This document shows, in pieces, positions 1 to 8,924 of a DNA stretch of 56,086 nt. Every line of letters starts with the position of its first letter. Position 1 is the first letter of the stretch. A program made the position numbers and the translations under genes. A model generated the notes under the pieces. The model saw nothing but the letters and a program-made list of their open reading frames with translations. It ran no database searches and was not told the origin of the DNA. Origin of the DNA: Coriobacteriia bacterium (GTDB lineage Bacteria > Actinomycetota > Coriobacteriia > Coriobacteriales > Eggerthellaceae). The stretch lies in assembly GCA_030536315.1 (NCBI GenBank), contig JAUNQF010000007.1, positions 1 through 56,086 on the forward strand. Direction: 5' to 3'.

Positions 1-21
1 ATGAAGCCCTCTAAGAAATAG
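1..21 (+). CDS. 3' end of an unidentified upstream gene (partial)
   Basis: The first six codons of the window are open in frame 1 and close with TAG at 19-21, just ahead of the CitF-like gene at 36. This is probably the tail of an upstream gene in the same operon. In citrate or citramalate lyase operons the gene before citF is often citE, but six codons cannot identify it. It could also be chance. Confidence 0.25.
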   Translation: MKPSKK

Positions 22-35
22 ATAGGTGATGTGTT

Positions 36-1463
36 ATGGAGAATAAAATTATAAAAACTATTCCTGAAGCGATTAAGGCCAGCGGTCTTAAGAGCGGAAT
101 GACAATTTCGTTTCATCACCATCTTCGTAATGGTGACTATTTGCTAAACATGGTTTTGGATGCATGCGCAAAAATGAAGATTAAAAATCTGACGGTTTGC
201 GCATCTTCTATATTTGATTGCCATGAACCTTTGATTGGACACATAAAGAAAGGTGTTGTAACCGGGCTTGAGTGTTCATATATGTCCAAGGTTGTTGGTC
301 AAGAAATTGCACGAGGCATTCTTAAGAAGCCCGTAATTTTTAGAACTCATGGCAGCCGTCCGGGGGACATCGCTCGAGGCAAGATGAAGATCGACGTTGC
401 TTTTATTGGTGCTCCTACTGCTGATACAATGGGTAATTGCACTGGCAAGCACGGCAAGAGCCGTTTTGGATCTATTGGTTATGCTTATGCTGATGCCGAA
501 TATGCTAAGAAATCAATTGTTGTAACTGACAACTTGGTTGAGTATCCACTTTCGGATGCTTCAATCACCGAAGACAAGATCGACTTCGTCGTGCCAGTTA
601 AGGCTATTGGCGATCCAGAAAAAATTGTTTCTGGAACTACAGCAATCACTCGTGATCCTGTTCGTCTTCGTATGGCTCAAATGGCTGTTAAGTGCATTGA
701 AGCTGCAGGTCTTATGAAAGATGGCTTAAGTTTTCAAACTGGCGCTGGCGGCGCAACATTGGCAGTTGCCGTTTATTTGAAAGAGAAGATGCTTAAAGAA
801 GGCATCGTTGGATCTTACATTCTTGGCGGTATCACTTCGTATTCTCTTGATCTTCAACGTGAAGGTTGCTTTAAGAGTTTGATTGATGTTCAAAGCTTCG
901 ACACAGCTTCGGCAGCTGACATTGCGACCAACCCTAACCACATTGAGGTTTCTGGTTTGCAATATGGTTCTGCTGTTGCGAAGTCTTCGTGCATGGCTAC
1001 CCTTGACACTGCCATGCTTGGAGCTACCGAAGTTGACGTAAACTTTAATGTTAACGTTCATACAGATAGTAATGGAAATATCATGGGCGGAAGCGGTGGC
1101 CACACTGACATCGCAGAGCAATGCAAGATGGATATTATCATCACACCGTTGTTTAGAAATCGCCTTCCAATGATTAAAGATCGCGTTACTACAATTTCGA
1201 CAAAGGGTAAATACATTGACGTAATTATTACCGAGCGTGGCGTTGCAGTTAATGAAAACGTTGCGAAACCAAACGCGATTAAGAACTTGAAACAGAAGTT
1301 TATCCGCGCAGGAATTCCTGTTGTTGATATTAGAGATTTGAAGAAGATGGCCGAAGACATTTGCGGCAAACCAAAGCCAGCTCCAAGAGGTAAGAAAATT
1401 GTTGCAAACGTACTGGGTCACAGCGGGGAACACGTAGATTATATCTACAACATCCCAAAATAG
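36..1463 (+). CDS. citF: Citrate/citramalate lyase alpha subunit (CitF family, CoA-transferase)
   Basis: A 475-residue CitF-family protein, slightly shorter than the roughly 510 residues usual for citrate lyase alpha. The alpha subunit transfers the acyl-carrier-protein thioester onto the substrate (acetyl-ACP plus citrate or citramalate gives citryl/citramalyl-ACP plus acetate). The glycine-rich motif FQTGAGGATLAVAV near residues 233-246 is typical of CitF. All Trp codons are TGG or absent, and it ends with TAG. It lies directly upstream of glutamate mutase and methylaspartate ammonia-lyase. That context favours citramalate lyase of the methylaspartate pathway over citrate lyase, although the subunit families are the same. 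The beta (CitE) and gamma (CitD) subunits would have to lie upstream, outside the window. The family call is secure; the substrate is inferred. Confidence 0.85.
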   Translation: MENKIIKTIPEAIKASGLKSGMTISFHHHLRNGDYLLNMVLDACAKMKIKNLTVCASSIFDCHEPLIGHIKKGVVTGLECSYMSKVVGQEIARGILKKPVIFRTHGSRPGDIARGKMKIDVAFIGAPTADTMGNCTGKHGKSRFGSIGYAYADAEYAKKSIVVTDNLVEYPLSDASITEDKIDFVVPVKAIGDPEKIVSGTTAITRDPVRLRMAQMAVKCIEAAGLMKDGLSFQTGAGGATLAVAVYLKEKMLKEGIVGSYILGGITSYSLDLQREGCFKSLIDVQSFDTASAADIATNPNHIEVSGLQYGSAVAKSSCMATLDTAMLGATEVDVNFNVNVHTDSNGNIMGGSGGHTDIAEQCKMDIIITPLFRNRLPMIKDRVTTISTKGKYIDVIITERGVAVNENVAKPNAIKNLKQKFIRAGIPVVDIRDLKKMAEDICGKPKPAPRGKKIVANVLGHSGEHVDYIYNIPK

Positions 1464-1472
1464 TTAGTAAGG

Positions 1473-1519
1473 TCTCGCGCGCCCAGCGAGATATTTTCGA
1501 AATTTTTCGAAGAAAAATT
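1473..1519 (+). promoter_or_regulatory. Tandem hairpins between citF and mutS
   Basis: Two inverted repeats lie in the 123-base gap after citF. The first pairs TCTCGC (1473-1478) with GCGAGA (1486-1491) over a 7-base loop and is followed by TATTTT. The second pairs AATTTTTC (1501-1508) with GAAAAATT (1512-1519) over a 3-base loop. Another GCGAGACT near 1546 could pair with the first arm instead, so alternative folds are possible. This may be a weak terminator, an mRNA-processing site or an attenuator that sets citF and glutamate mutase to different levels. The role is inferred. Confidence 0.4.
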
Positions 1520-1586
1520 CGTCGAAAGTATCGAGCGGAAGGCAGCGAGACTGGAAATAGTAAAACGAGATAAAAAGGAGATGAGA

Positions 1587-1991
1587 ATGAGTAAAAAAAT
1601 TGTTATTGGTGTTATTGGTGCAGATGTTCATGCTGTTGGCAACAAGATTATGGACCGCGCACTAAGCGATGCTGGTTACGAAGTTATTAACTTGGGTGTA
1701 ACAGTTTCGCAAGAAGAATTCATCAACGCTGCTATCGAGTCAGACGCTGATGCAATTTTGGTTTCTTCGCTTTATGGCCAAGGCGAACTTGACTGCCGTG
1801 GCATGCGTCAAAAATGCGAAGAGGCTGGCATTGCTAAGATTCTTCTTTATGTTGGCGGTAACGTTGTTATCGGCAAGCAGAAGTTTGACGATGTCGAAAA
1901 GCGCTTTAAGGAGATGGGCTTTGACAGGGTTTTCCCTCCAGGAACTGATCCTGACGAAGACATTAAGTGTCTTAAGGAAGACTTAAAATAA
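1587..1991 (+). CDS. mutS: Glutamate mutase sigma subunit (B12-binding)
   Basis: A 134-residue protein matching the small cobalamin-binding subunit of glutamate mutase (MutS/GlmS, about 137 residues). The DxHxxG signature, which provides the lower axial His ligand to cobalt, is seen as D13-V-H15-A-V-G18. The family segments SSLYGQGE and GGNVVIGKQ are present. Together with MutE it interconverts L-glutamate and (2S,3S)-3-methylaspartate. The start at 1587 is preferred over the ATG at 1581 because AAGGAG at 1575-1580 then has a normal 6-base spacing. The next gene, glmL, begins 9 bases after the stop. Confidence 0.95.
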   Translation: MSKKIVIGVIGADVHAVGNKIMDRALSDAGYEVINLGVTVSQEEFINAAIESDADAILVSSLYGQGELDCRGMRQKCEEAGIAKILLYVGGNVVIGKQKFDDVEKRFKEMGFDRVFPPGTDPDEDIKCLKEDLK

Positions 1992-2000
1992 AGGATTTTT

Positions 2001-3491
2001 GTGAAGCCTGTATTGCTCATAGATTTTGGTAGTACTTACACAAAGGTAACAGCCGTTGATGTTGACGGCGAAAAACTTTTGGGTACAGGTCAATCATGAA
2101 CCACAATCGAGACAGATATTAACGAAGGTCTTGAGAAGGCTGTTGCCAACATGGAAAAAGAGACGGGCAAGCTTGATTTTGAAGAGCGTTATGCCTGTTC
2201 TTCGGCAGCTGGAGGCCTAAAGATTGTATCTGTTGGCTTGGTTCCAGAGCTCACTGCTGAAGCCGCGAAGATGGCATCTTTGGGTGCTGGCGGTAAAGTT
2301 TTGGGTTCATTTGCCTTTGAGCTTACAGATTCCGACGCCAAACAAATTGCTGAACTTAAGCCTGAAATTATTTTGCTTGTTGGCGGAACTGATGGTGGCA
2401 ATAGTGAATGTATCTTGCATAATTCTAAGGTTATTGCAGATATCGAAGGGGACTTCGCTGTTATTATTGCCGGCAACAGAAACACTACTGATGAATGTGT
2501 TAAAAATATTTCTGGCAAACACAAAACTTACACTTGTGAAAATGTTATGCCAAAATTTAATCAGTTAAATATTTTGCCAACGCAAAAATTAATTCGTGAT
2601 ATTTTCCTTGAGAGAATCATCACTGCGAAGGGCTTGACTAAAGCAACAAGTTTGGTTAGCGGAATTGTTAATCCGACTCCGGCTGCTGTTATGCGTGGAA
2701 TTCAGCTTTTGGCTGAAGGCACAAAAGACGAAGCCGGAATAGGTGAGCTTATCGCTGTAGATGTTGGTGGTGCCACAACAGATATTTATACAATTTGTCA
2801 TGGGACTCCAACTCGTGGAAATACTGTTTTTAAAGGCCTTCCTGAACCTTATGCGAAGCGTACTGTTGAAGGCGATATTGGAATGCGCTATAGCATTCAT
2901 GGTATTGTTGAGGCTGCTGGAATCGATAGAATTTGCGAAATTTCTGGCCTGTCAGGGGACGAAGTTCGCGAAATGGTTGACCGTTTAAGTAAGCACACCG
3001 ATGAAGTTCCAAACGATGAGAAGACCGAAGCGCTTGACTTCGCGCTGGCTTCGATGGCAATCGACACTGCAGTTGACAGGCATTCGGGTAAGGTTGAAGA
3101 AGTCTTTACAGTTATGGGTTCAACATTTATGCAAACAGGCAAGGATCTTTCAAACGTCAACAAAATTGTTGTTACTGGCGGAAGCTTGATCCACACAAAA
3201 AGAACTGACGAAATTGCGGCTAACGCATTATTTACTTTGAATTCTCCTCAATCACTTCGACCAATTAAGGCCGATGTTTTGGTTGATAGGGAATACATTA
3301 TCGCATCCATGGGGCTTTTGTCCGAGCATTACCCAGAGGTCGCTCTTCATATTATGAAGGATAAACTTGAGGATATGGGCGAGGTTGAAAGTGCCGATGC
3401 AAAGGCTATGCAAGGTGGCGGCATAGCAGACAACGAAGCGCCGAGCAGCGGTTTTAAGCCAATGACTGACGCTAATTGCCACGGATTTTAA
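2001..3491 (+). CDS. glmL: Glutamate mutase-associated ATPase GlmL/MutL (one in-frame TGA)
   Basis: A 496-residue protein of the GlmL/MutL family, encoded between the mutase subunits. It has an actin/Hsp70-like ATPase fold and is thought to act as a repair or assembly factor for the B12 enzyme. The phosphate-1 loop DFGSTYTK is at residues 8-15 and the second glycine-rich loop DVGGATTDIYT is near residue 254. The start is GTG at 2001 with AAGGA just upstream. Reading the standard code would truncate the first 50 residues, because TGA at 2097-2099 is in frame. Read as Trp it restores the N-terminal ATPase motif. It ends with TAA. Confidence 0.93.
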
Positions 3492-3545
3492 TTTGGTAAT
3501 TATTTAATTACGATAAATGTTGTTATTTTTTGGAAAGGAGAAAAA

Positions 3546-5045
3546 ATGGAAGTAAAGAATAAGAGAATTTCTGATGCAGCTTTCGAAGCAGAGCGACAGG
3601 AGGTCCTCAAGACTTGGCCTACAGGTTCCGAAGTTGACTTTGATGAAGCAGTCAAATATCAAAGTAAACTTAAGGGAGACCTTCGCTTCGCTGATAAACT
3701 TCGTGAGGCTCAAAAAGTAAAGAAAACCCTTGTCCAGCCTCGTGCTGGTGTTCCTGTCCTTGAAGAGCATGTAAAGTTGATGCGCTTCTTGGAGAAGTTC
3801 GGTAATGTTGATTTGTTACCTTCTACAATCGATTCTTACACCCGTCTTAACAGGTATAAGGAAGCTGAGGAAGGTCTTCGTCAATCTATTATCGAAGGTC
3901 GTGCTTTGATGAACGGTGTTCCTATCGTAAATCATGGCGTAAATCAAAGTAGAATTATTGTCGAAGCAGTTCATACACCGCTTCAAATTCGTCACGGTAC
4001 GCCAGATGCAAGGTTGCTATGCGAAATTTCTTACGCTGCTGGATTTACCAGTTTTGAGGGTGGTGGTGTTTCTTACAACCTTCCTTATTGTAAGAAAATT
4101 CCTATGGAAGATACAATCAAGACATGGCAATATGTTGACCGCTTAACTGGTGCTTATGCAGAGAAGGGTATCGTTATCAATCGTGAGCCTTATGGTCCAC
4201 TTACTGGTACTTTGGTTCCACCATGTATTTCTCATGCAGTTGCTGTTATCGAAGCAATTTTGGCAGCTGAGCAAGGTGTTAAAAACGTTACAGTTGGTTA
4301 TGGTCAATGTGGAAACATCACTCAAGATGTTGCTGCAATTCATACTCTTGAAACTCTAACAAACGAATATCTCGAAAAATATGGCTACAAAGATGTTGAG
4401 GTCACAACCGTTCTTCATGAATGGATGGGTGGTTTCCCAGCTGATGAGAGCCAAGCCTTCGGTGTTATTGCTCTTGGTGCTACTTGCGCTGCCTTATCTA
4501 AGGCAACAAAAGTTATTGTTAAGAGTCCTCACGAAGCTGTTGGTATTCCAACAATGTATGCTAATTCTCAAGGTTGCAGGTGCACCAAGCAGGTTATTAA
4601 CATGCTTTATGAACAAAGCTACAGTGCCCATAATCTTAACGAAGAAGAGGAAATGATTCTTAAAGAAACTCGTGCTATCCTTGACAAGACAATCGAGCTT
4701 GGTGATGGTGACTGGGCTGTTGGATGCTGTCGTGCAGTTGATGCTGGCGTTATTGACGTTCCATTTGCTCCATGTGCAGCAAATGCTGGTCTCATGCTTC
4801 CTGCTCGTGACAATGATGGTGCTGTTAGAATCATGGATATGGGTAACTTGCCATTCGACAAAGAAATTAAAGATTGGCATAAGGCCAAATTTGAAAAACG
4901 TGCTAAGTTTGAAAAGCGCGATGTTCACTTCAATATGGTTGTTGATGATATTTATGCTATCGAGCGTGGACACGTTGTTGGCCGTCCAGAATATAAGAAC
5001 GAAGCTCAGGGCGTAACAACCTTGACTGAAGAATCGACACTTTAA
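3546..5045 (+). CDS. mutE: Glutamate mutase epsilon subunit
   Basis: A 499-residue protein matching the catalytic TIM-barrel subunit of glutamate mutase (MutE/GlmE, about 483 residues). It holds glutamate and the adenosyl group over the cobalamin supplied by MutS. Recognisable segments are PRAGVPVLEEHV, IRHGTPDARLL, FEGGGVSYNLPYCK and INREPYGPLTGTLVPPCI. AAGGAG at 3535-3540 gives a clear ribosome site. All tryptophans use TGG, unlike the membrane and housekeeping genes later in the window, which fits a highly expressed catabolic enzyme. A small duplication near the C-terminus (AKFEKRAKFEKR) may account for some of the extra length. Confidence 0.95.
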   Translation: MEVKNKRISDAAFEAERQEVLKTWPTGSEVDFDEAVKYQSKLKGDLRFADKLREAQKVKKTLVQPRAGVPVLEEHVKLMRFLEKFGNVDLLPSTIDSYTRLNRYKEAEEGLRQSIIEGRALMNGVPIVNHGVNQSRIIVEAVHTPLQIRHGTPDARLLCEISYAAGFTSFEGGGVSYNLPYCKKIPMEDTIKTWQYVDRLTGAYAEKGIVINREPYGPLTGTLVPPCISHAVAVIEAILAAEQGVKNVTVGYGQCGNITQDVAAIHTLETLTNEYLEKYGYKDVEVTTVLHEWMGGFPADESQAFGVIALGATCAALSKATKVIVKSPHEAVGIPTMYANSQGCRCTKQVINMLYEQSYSAHNLNEEEEMILKETRAILDKTIELGDGDWAVGCCRAVDAGVIDVPFAPCAANAGLMLPARDNDGAVRIMDMGNLPFDKEIKDWHKAKFEKRAKFEKRDVHFNMVVDDIYAIERGHVVGRPEYKNEAQGVTTLTEESTL

Positions 5046-5064
5046 TTTATAAGGAGGAGAAAAA

Positions 5065-6315
5065 ATGAAAATTGTTGATGTAGTTTGTAGTCCAGGTCGT
5101 ACAGGTTTTTACTTTGACGATCAACGTGCTATTAAACAAGGTGCTGGTCATGATGGTATTTTCTATACCGGCACACCTGTAACAGAAGGCTTTACTTCAA
5201 TTCGTATGGCTGGCGAGTCTATTTCTGTACAAATTGTATTAGAAGACGGACAGGTTGCTTATGGCGATTGCGCTGCAGTTCAGTATTCAGGTGCTGGCGG
5301 ACGTGACCCATTGTTCTTGGCTAAGGATTTTATCCCAATCATCGAAGAGCACATTAAGCCTACTTTGATTGGTAAGGAAGCTGATAACTTCCGTCAACTT
5401 GCCGAAGACATGGAGAAAATCCAGGTTAACGGCAAGCGTCTTCATACAGCAATTCGTTATGGTGTAAGCCAGGCTCTAATCGATGCTGTTGCTCGTGCTA
5501 ACCACAAGCAAATTTGTGAAGTTGTAGCTGATGAATACGAAGGCTGCGAACTTAAACCAGAACTTGTTGACATCTTTACACAATCTGGTGACGACCGTTA
5601 TGACGGTGCTGACAAGATGATTATCAAGGGAGCTCAAGTTCTCCCACACGCTCTTATCAACCATGTTGCTGATAAGCTCGGAAATAACGGTGAGAAGTTG
5701 TTAGAGTATGTTGGCTGGTTGCGCGACAGAATTCTTAACAACCGTACAGACGAAAACTATAATCCAATTTTCCATATTGACTGCTATGGAACTATTGGTG
5801 CTGTTTTTGGCAATAATAACTATAAAGAAATGGCTGATTACATCGAGAAGTTGGGTGAGCAAGCAAAGCCATTCCATCTTCGTATTGAAGGACCTATGGA
5901 CTGTGATACTAATCGTGAAGAACAGATTGAAGCTTTGGCTGGTCTTACTAAAGAGATTGATGACCGTGGCATTGATGTTGAGCTTGTTGCTGATGAATGG
6001 TGCAACACTCTTGACGATGTTAAGGCATTTACTGATGCTCATGCTGGTCATATGGCTCAAATCAAGACACCTGATCTTGGCGGTATCAACAACACTATTG
6101 AAGCTGTTTTGTATTGCAAGGCAAACGGAATGGGTGCTTATCAAGGTGGCACATGTAACGAAACTGATCGTTCTGCTCGAATTCTTACACAGTGCGCTTT
6201 GGCTACTCGTCCAAAGCAAATCCTTGCAAAACCAGGTATGGGTGTAGACGAAGGCTACATGTTAGTTTATAACGAAATGCAACGTGCAGTTGCACTTCTC
6301 AAATCCAAAAAATAA
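5065..6315 (+). CDS. mal: Methylaspartate ammonia-lyase
   Basis: A 416-residue enolase-superfamily enzyme, close to the 413 residues of the clostridial protein. It removes ammonia from (2S,3S)-3-methylaspartate to give mesaconate, the step after glutamate mutase. The catalytic lysine of the family is seen in AQIKTPDLGG (K about 334). The metal-binding acidic residues lie in HIDCYGTIG, LRIEGPMDCD and VADEWCN. The strong ribosome site AAGGAGGAG precedes the ATG. Only TGG encodes Trp. It is the last gene of the cluster; a terminator-like hairpin follows. Mesaconase is not in the window. Confidence 0.95.
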   Translation: MKIVDVVCSPGRTGFYFDDQRAIKQGAGHDGIFYTGTPVTEGFTSIRMAGESISVQIVLEDGQVAYGDCAAVQYSGAGGRDPLFLAKDFIPIIEEHIKPTLIGKEADNFRQLAEDMEKIQVNGKRLHTAIRYGVSQALIDAVARANHKQICEVVADEYEGCELKPELVDIFTQSGDDRYDGADKMIIKGAQVLPHALINHVADKLGNNGEKLLEYVGWLRDRILNNRTDENYNPIFHIDCYGTIGAVFGNNNYKEMADYIEKLGEQAKPFHLRIEGPMDCDTNREEQIEALAGLTKEIDDRGIDVELVADEWCNTLDDVKAFTDAHAGHMAQIKTPDLGGINNTIEAVLYCKANGMGAYQGGTCNETDRSARILTQCALATRPKQILAKPGMGVDEGYMLVYNEMQRAVALLKSKK

Positions 6316-6326
6316 TTAATATATTT

Positions 6327-6358
6327 GCCCCGGGGTCAATTTCTCATTTCCCCGGGGC
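6327..6358 (+). terminator. GC-rich hairpin after methylaspartate ammonia-lyase
   Basis: A perfect 9-bp stem, GCCCCGGGG (6327-6335) with CCCCGGGGC (6350-6358), encloses a 14-base loop. It sits 11 bases after the lyase stop. The downstream U-tract is poor (CCACGTCTTATTT), so it is either a weak intrinsic terminator or an mRNA 3'-end stabiliser. The loop side (CGGGGTCAATTTCTCATTT) is echoed imperfectly about 43 bases downstream (CGGGTCAAATTTCTTATTTT), a small direct repeat. Confidence 0.6.
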
Positions 6359-6419
6359 CCACGTCTTATTTACTCGGGTCAAATTTCTTATTTTTTGGAT
6401 GTTAATGTAGGTAAGTGTT

Positions 6420-6692
6420 ATGGAAAACAGCGAGAGATTTTTTCAAAATAAAGATTGTAAGTTTTTTCCGTGTCATAAAACTGACGACCCGGAAAACTTT
6501 AACTGTCTTTTTTGCTACTGTCCGCTTTATGCCTTGGGAGACAAGTGTGGCGGCAATTTCAAATACATTGGTGGAGTTTGCAAAGATTGTAGCGATTGCA
6601 CTCGACCTCATGACCCAGCGAATTATGATTACATTTGTTCGCGCTATGACGAAATTATGGATTTAGCTGCTAAAAACCACAAAGAAAGTTAG
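6420..6692 (+). CDS. Small cysteine-rich protein (cysteine-rich small domain family)
   Basis: A 90-residue soluble protein with ten cysteines arranged as in the 'cysteine-rich small domain' family (PF04071 by recall): C13, C18, then NFNCLFCYCPLY (C29, C32, C34), DKCGGNF (C43), and KDCSDCTRPH (C54-C60) followed by NYDYI. The pattern suggests metal or Fe-S binding. I recall the family appearing near cobalamin-related genes, which would suit its place after glutamate mutase, but no function is established. The 3' end overlaps the end of the convergent deaminase gene by 23 bases. The ribosome site is weak. Confidence 0.75.
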   Translation: MENSERFFQNKDCKFFPCHKTDDPENFNCLFCYCPLYALGDKCGGNFKYIGGVCKDCSDCTRPHDPANYDYICSRYDEIMDLAAKNHKES

Positions 6693-7950
6693 ATCAACTA
6701 TTTTTTCACAATTCAAATTGTTTATTTTTGTTTTTCCTGTTTAAAAATGAATACTTTAACGAATTAGACGAAAGCTGCACAACTTCGTCAAGCTTTAAAT
6801 CTCAGGCAAGAATCGCCATAAAGTAATCGTCAGTCAGACTGTTGTTTTCTTGATATGTAGGGTCATCAGAACAAAGCGCAATAGGGATGCCCTCACGAAG
6901 ATAGTCTTTTGCCGGATGCTGCCGAAGGTCATCACAAAATCCCAAACTTTGATTACTTATAGGACAAACCTCAAGGCAAACACCTTTGTTTTTAATTATG
7001 TTTTTTAGCTCGGGATGAGCTCACAAATTCAGACCGTGGCCAATTCTTTTCGTATCAAGATGAAGAGCCTTTTTGATCTCGTTATTGTTTTGAGAAGTGG
7101 TCTCGCCAGCATGCAAATCAACGTTAAGCCCAGGAGCTTTTTTGAGAGTTTTATGAATTAGGTTCTCAAATTCAGATATTGAACGGCTGGAATCTTCTTC
7201 GTTAACCAGGTCAATTCCAACAAAAAAATCATCACCATTATCTTTAATTTGATGATGCATTTTCACGGTATTATGATAAATTTCCTCAGTTACATCTCAA
7301 TCAAAGACATTACTTTTAAGCCCAACAGGAATAGCACGAACCGTTAAATTTGGATATTTTTTCTTCGTTTCAATATAGGCATCGAAGACACAGTGAGCCT
7401 TTTTCGAAGCATCGCTTTCACTGCCTTTTAAAAACAAACGAATTTCAATATGGGAAATATTTTGCGAGCAATAATATTCAAATGCATTTTGAAAGTAATC
7501 TTTGCAAGTTGGACCAATTTCGTTTAAATCATTATGCTTAACGAAGAGGTCTTGAAACCAGTCCCACACATCCATGTTGCTAGGGCACCCAACAAGTGTT
7601 CAGATATTAAAAAGCTCTTCTCTGGTAAACATACCTTCGTCTAATGCCTGACGAAGTGGCATATAAGACGCGCCTGGGTTTTTATTAGCAAGCTGAAGGT
7701 ATCCCTTATGTTTTGGATCAGTATCAATTAAGAGCTCTTCATTATTTACAACGAAGTCAATTAAGTGGCGAATAGGGGTCATAGCACCACCATGAGCATG
7801 CAAATCTGCACCTTTTGGCATGGCTTCGCAAAACTTATAAAGTTCGGTATCATAAAGTTTGGGGCTTTTTAAAATCGAAGTAATGTAGAGGTCGTTATCC
7901 GAAAAATTTTGCCAAACATCCTGTTTTAATTGTTCAAACTTTTTCTTCAT
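6670..7950 (-). CDS. Adenosine deaminase family protein (six in-frame TGA)
   Basis: Joined across six TGA codons (plus-strand positions 7600, 7297, 7021, 6802, 6706, 6694) this is a 426-residue metal-dependent deaminase of the adenosine deaminase/ADGF type. Visible motifs in order are the metal-binding HAHGG (H51, H53), VDLHAGET, KRIGHGLNLW and CSDDP. The C-terminal tail with YSFLNRK and ELWKNSW fits the family only when TGA is Trp. It hydrolyses adenosine to inosine or a related purine substrate; the exact substrate is inferred. It is longer than classical adenosine deaminases (about 340), mostly at the N-terminus. A -10 like TATAAT ends 7 bases before the ATG, so the mRNA may be leaderless. 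It is divergent from dus and convergent with the Cys-rich gene. Confidence 0.88.
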
Positions 7951-7956
7951 ATTTCG

Positions 7957-7965
7957 TATTATAAT
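7957..7965. promoter_or_regulatory. Shared -10 region between the deaminase gene and dus
   Basis: The sequence TATTATAAT (7957-7965) reads as a TATAAT-type -10 box on both strands in the 29-base divergent gap. On the minus strand the box ends 7 bases before the deaminase ATG, placing transcription start at or next to the start codon. On the plus strand it ends 14 bases before the dus ATG, giving a leader of only a few bases. No Shine-Dalgarno sequence is visible for either gene. No clear -35 box is seen. Confidence 0.45.
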
Positions 7966-7979
7966 AAAACGCCAATATT

Positions 7980-8924
7980 ATGTGCAAAGATTTAACAAAA
8001 TTTTTTAGCAATCGCTGGCTTATGCTTGCGCCAATGGCAGGGATTAACGACCCTGTTTTTCGATCAATTTGTATTGAGCATGGAGCCATGTTGACATATA
8101 CCGAAATGGTAAGCTCTAAGGCCTTGTCATATAAAAATGAAAAGACTAAAAATTTACTTCAACTTGCTAACAACGAAGATAAGGTCGTTGTCCAACTTTT
8201 TGGTCATGAACCTCAAACAATTGCAAAAGAAGCCCATAACATAGAACTTGAACTGGGTAGCCAGCTTGCATATATTGACATTAATATGGGTTGTCCTGCA
8301 AGAAAAATTACGAAGAAGGGCGACGGCTCTGCTTTACTCAAAAATCAAAAATTGGCATCGGAAATTGTATCGGCTTGTGTAGAAGCTTGCGATATTCCAA
8401 TTACGGTTAAAATTAGAAAAGGTTTTGAAGAAGACGAAGACATTAGCTTGGAGTTTGCAAAAGCAATAGAGCGCGCCGGAGCTTCGGCGGTTTGTATCCA
8501 CGGTAGAACAGCAAAACAATTTTATAAGGGGAAAGCAGACCTTACTTGCGGAGAAAATTTAGTTAAGGAATTAGAAATTCCTGTTATTTGAAGCGGGGAT
8601 GTGGATTCTTATCAAAAAGCGCATGAACTTAAATCCAAAGGTTTTGTAGCAATTATGATTGGACGCGCCGCAAGAGGAAACCCTTGGTGCTTTTCGCAAA
8701 ATGCTACTTATAGTATGCAAGATAAAATTAGCATTGCGAAGAAGCATGTCGTAAACTACGAAAAACTTTTTCCTAGAAATTTAGCGCACATGAGAAAGCA
8801 TTGCAATTGATATGTCCACGGAATGCCTGGAGCAACATTTGCGAGAGACAAATTCTCTCATTGTGATACAGTAGATGATTACATGAATGTTTTTGATGAA
8901 TTAACAGAGAGGTTGGAAAACTAA
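7980..8924 (+). CDS. dus: tRNA-dihydrouridine synthase (two in-frame TGA)
   Basis: A 314-residue FMN-dependent tRNA-dihydrouridine synthase (DusB/NifR3 type). N-terminal APMAG starts the TIM barrel. The active-site Cys is C105 in INMGCPARK, followed by KKGDGSALL. HGRTAKQFYKGKAD and MIGRAARGNPW are the phosphate-binding and C-terminal barrel signatures. TGA at 8589-8591 (IPVIWSGDV) and 8808-8810 read as Trp; without readthrough the enzyme would be cut in three. The stop overlaps the hemW start by one base (TAATG), so the two are translationally coupled. The ATG at 7980 lacks a clear ribosome site, consistent with a short leader. Confidence 0.92.

Noticed and set aside
726-1433. Long minus-strand reading frame opposite citF (235 codons)
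   Set aside because: It lies wholly inside a clear CitF gene, has no recognisable domain or ribosome site, and is a codon-usage shadow. Similar shadows across the window were also left out.
6801-7600. Separate small genes on the minus strand (fragments of 81, 92 and 116 residues)
   Set aside because: They join into one adenosine deaminase-like protein when TGA is Trp, with all motifs in order.
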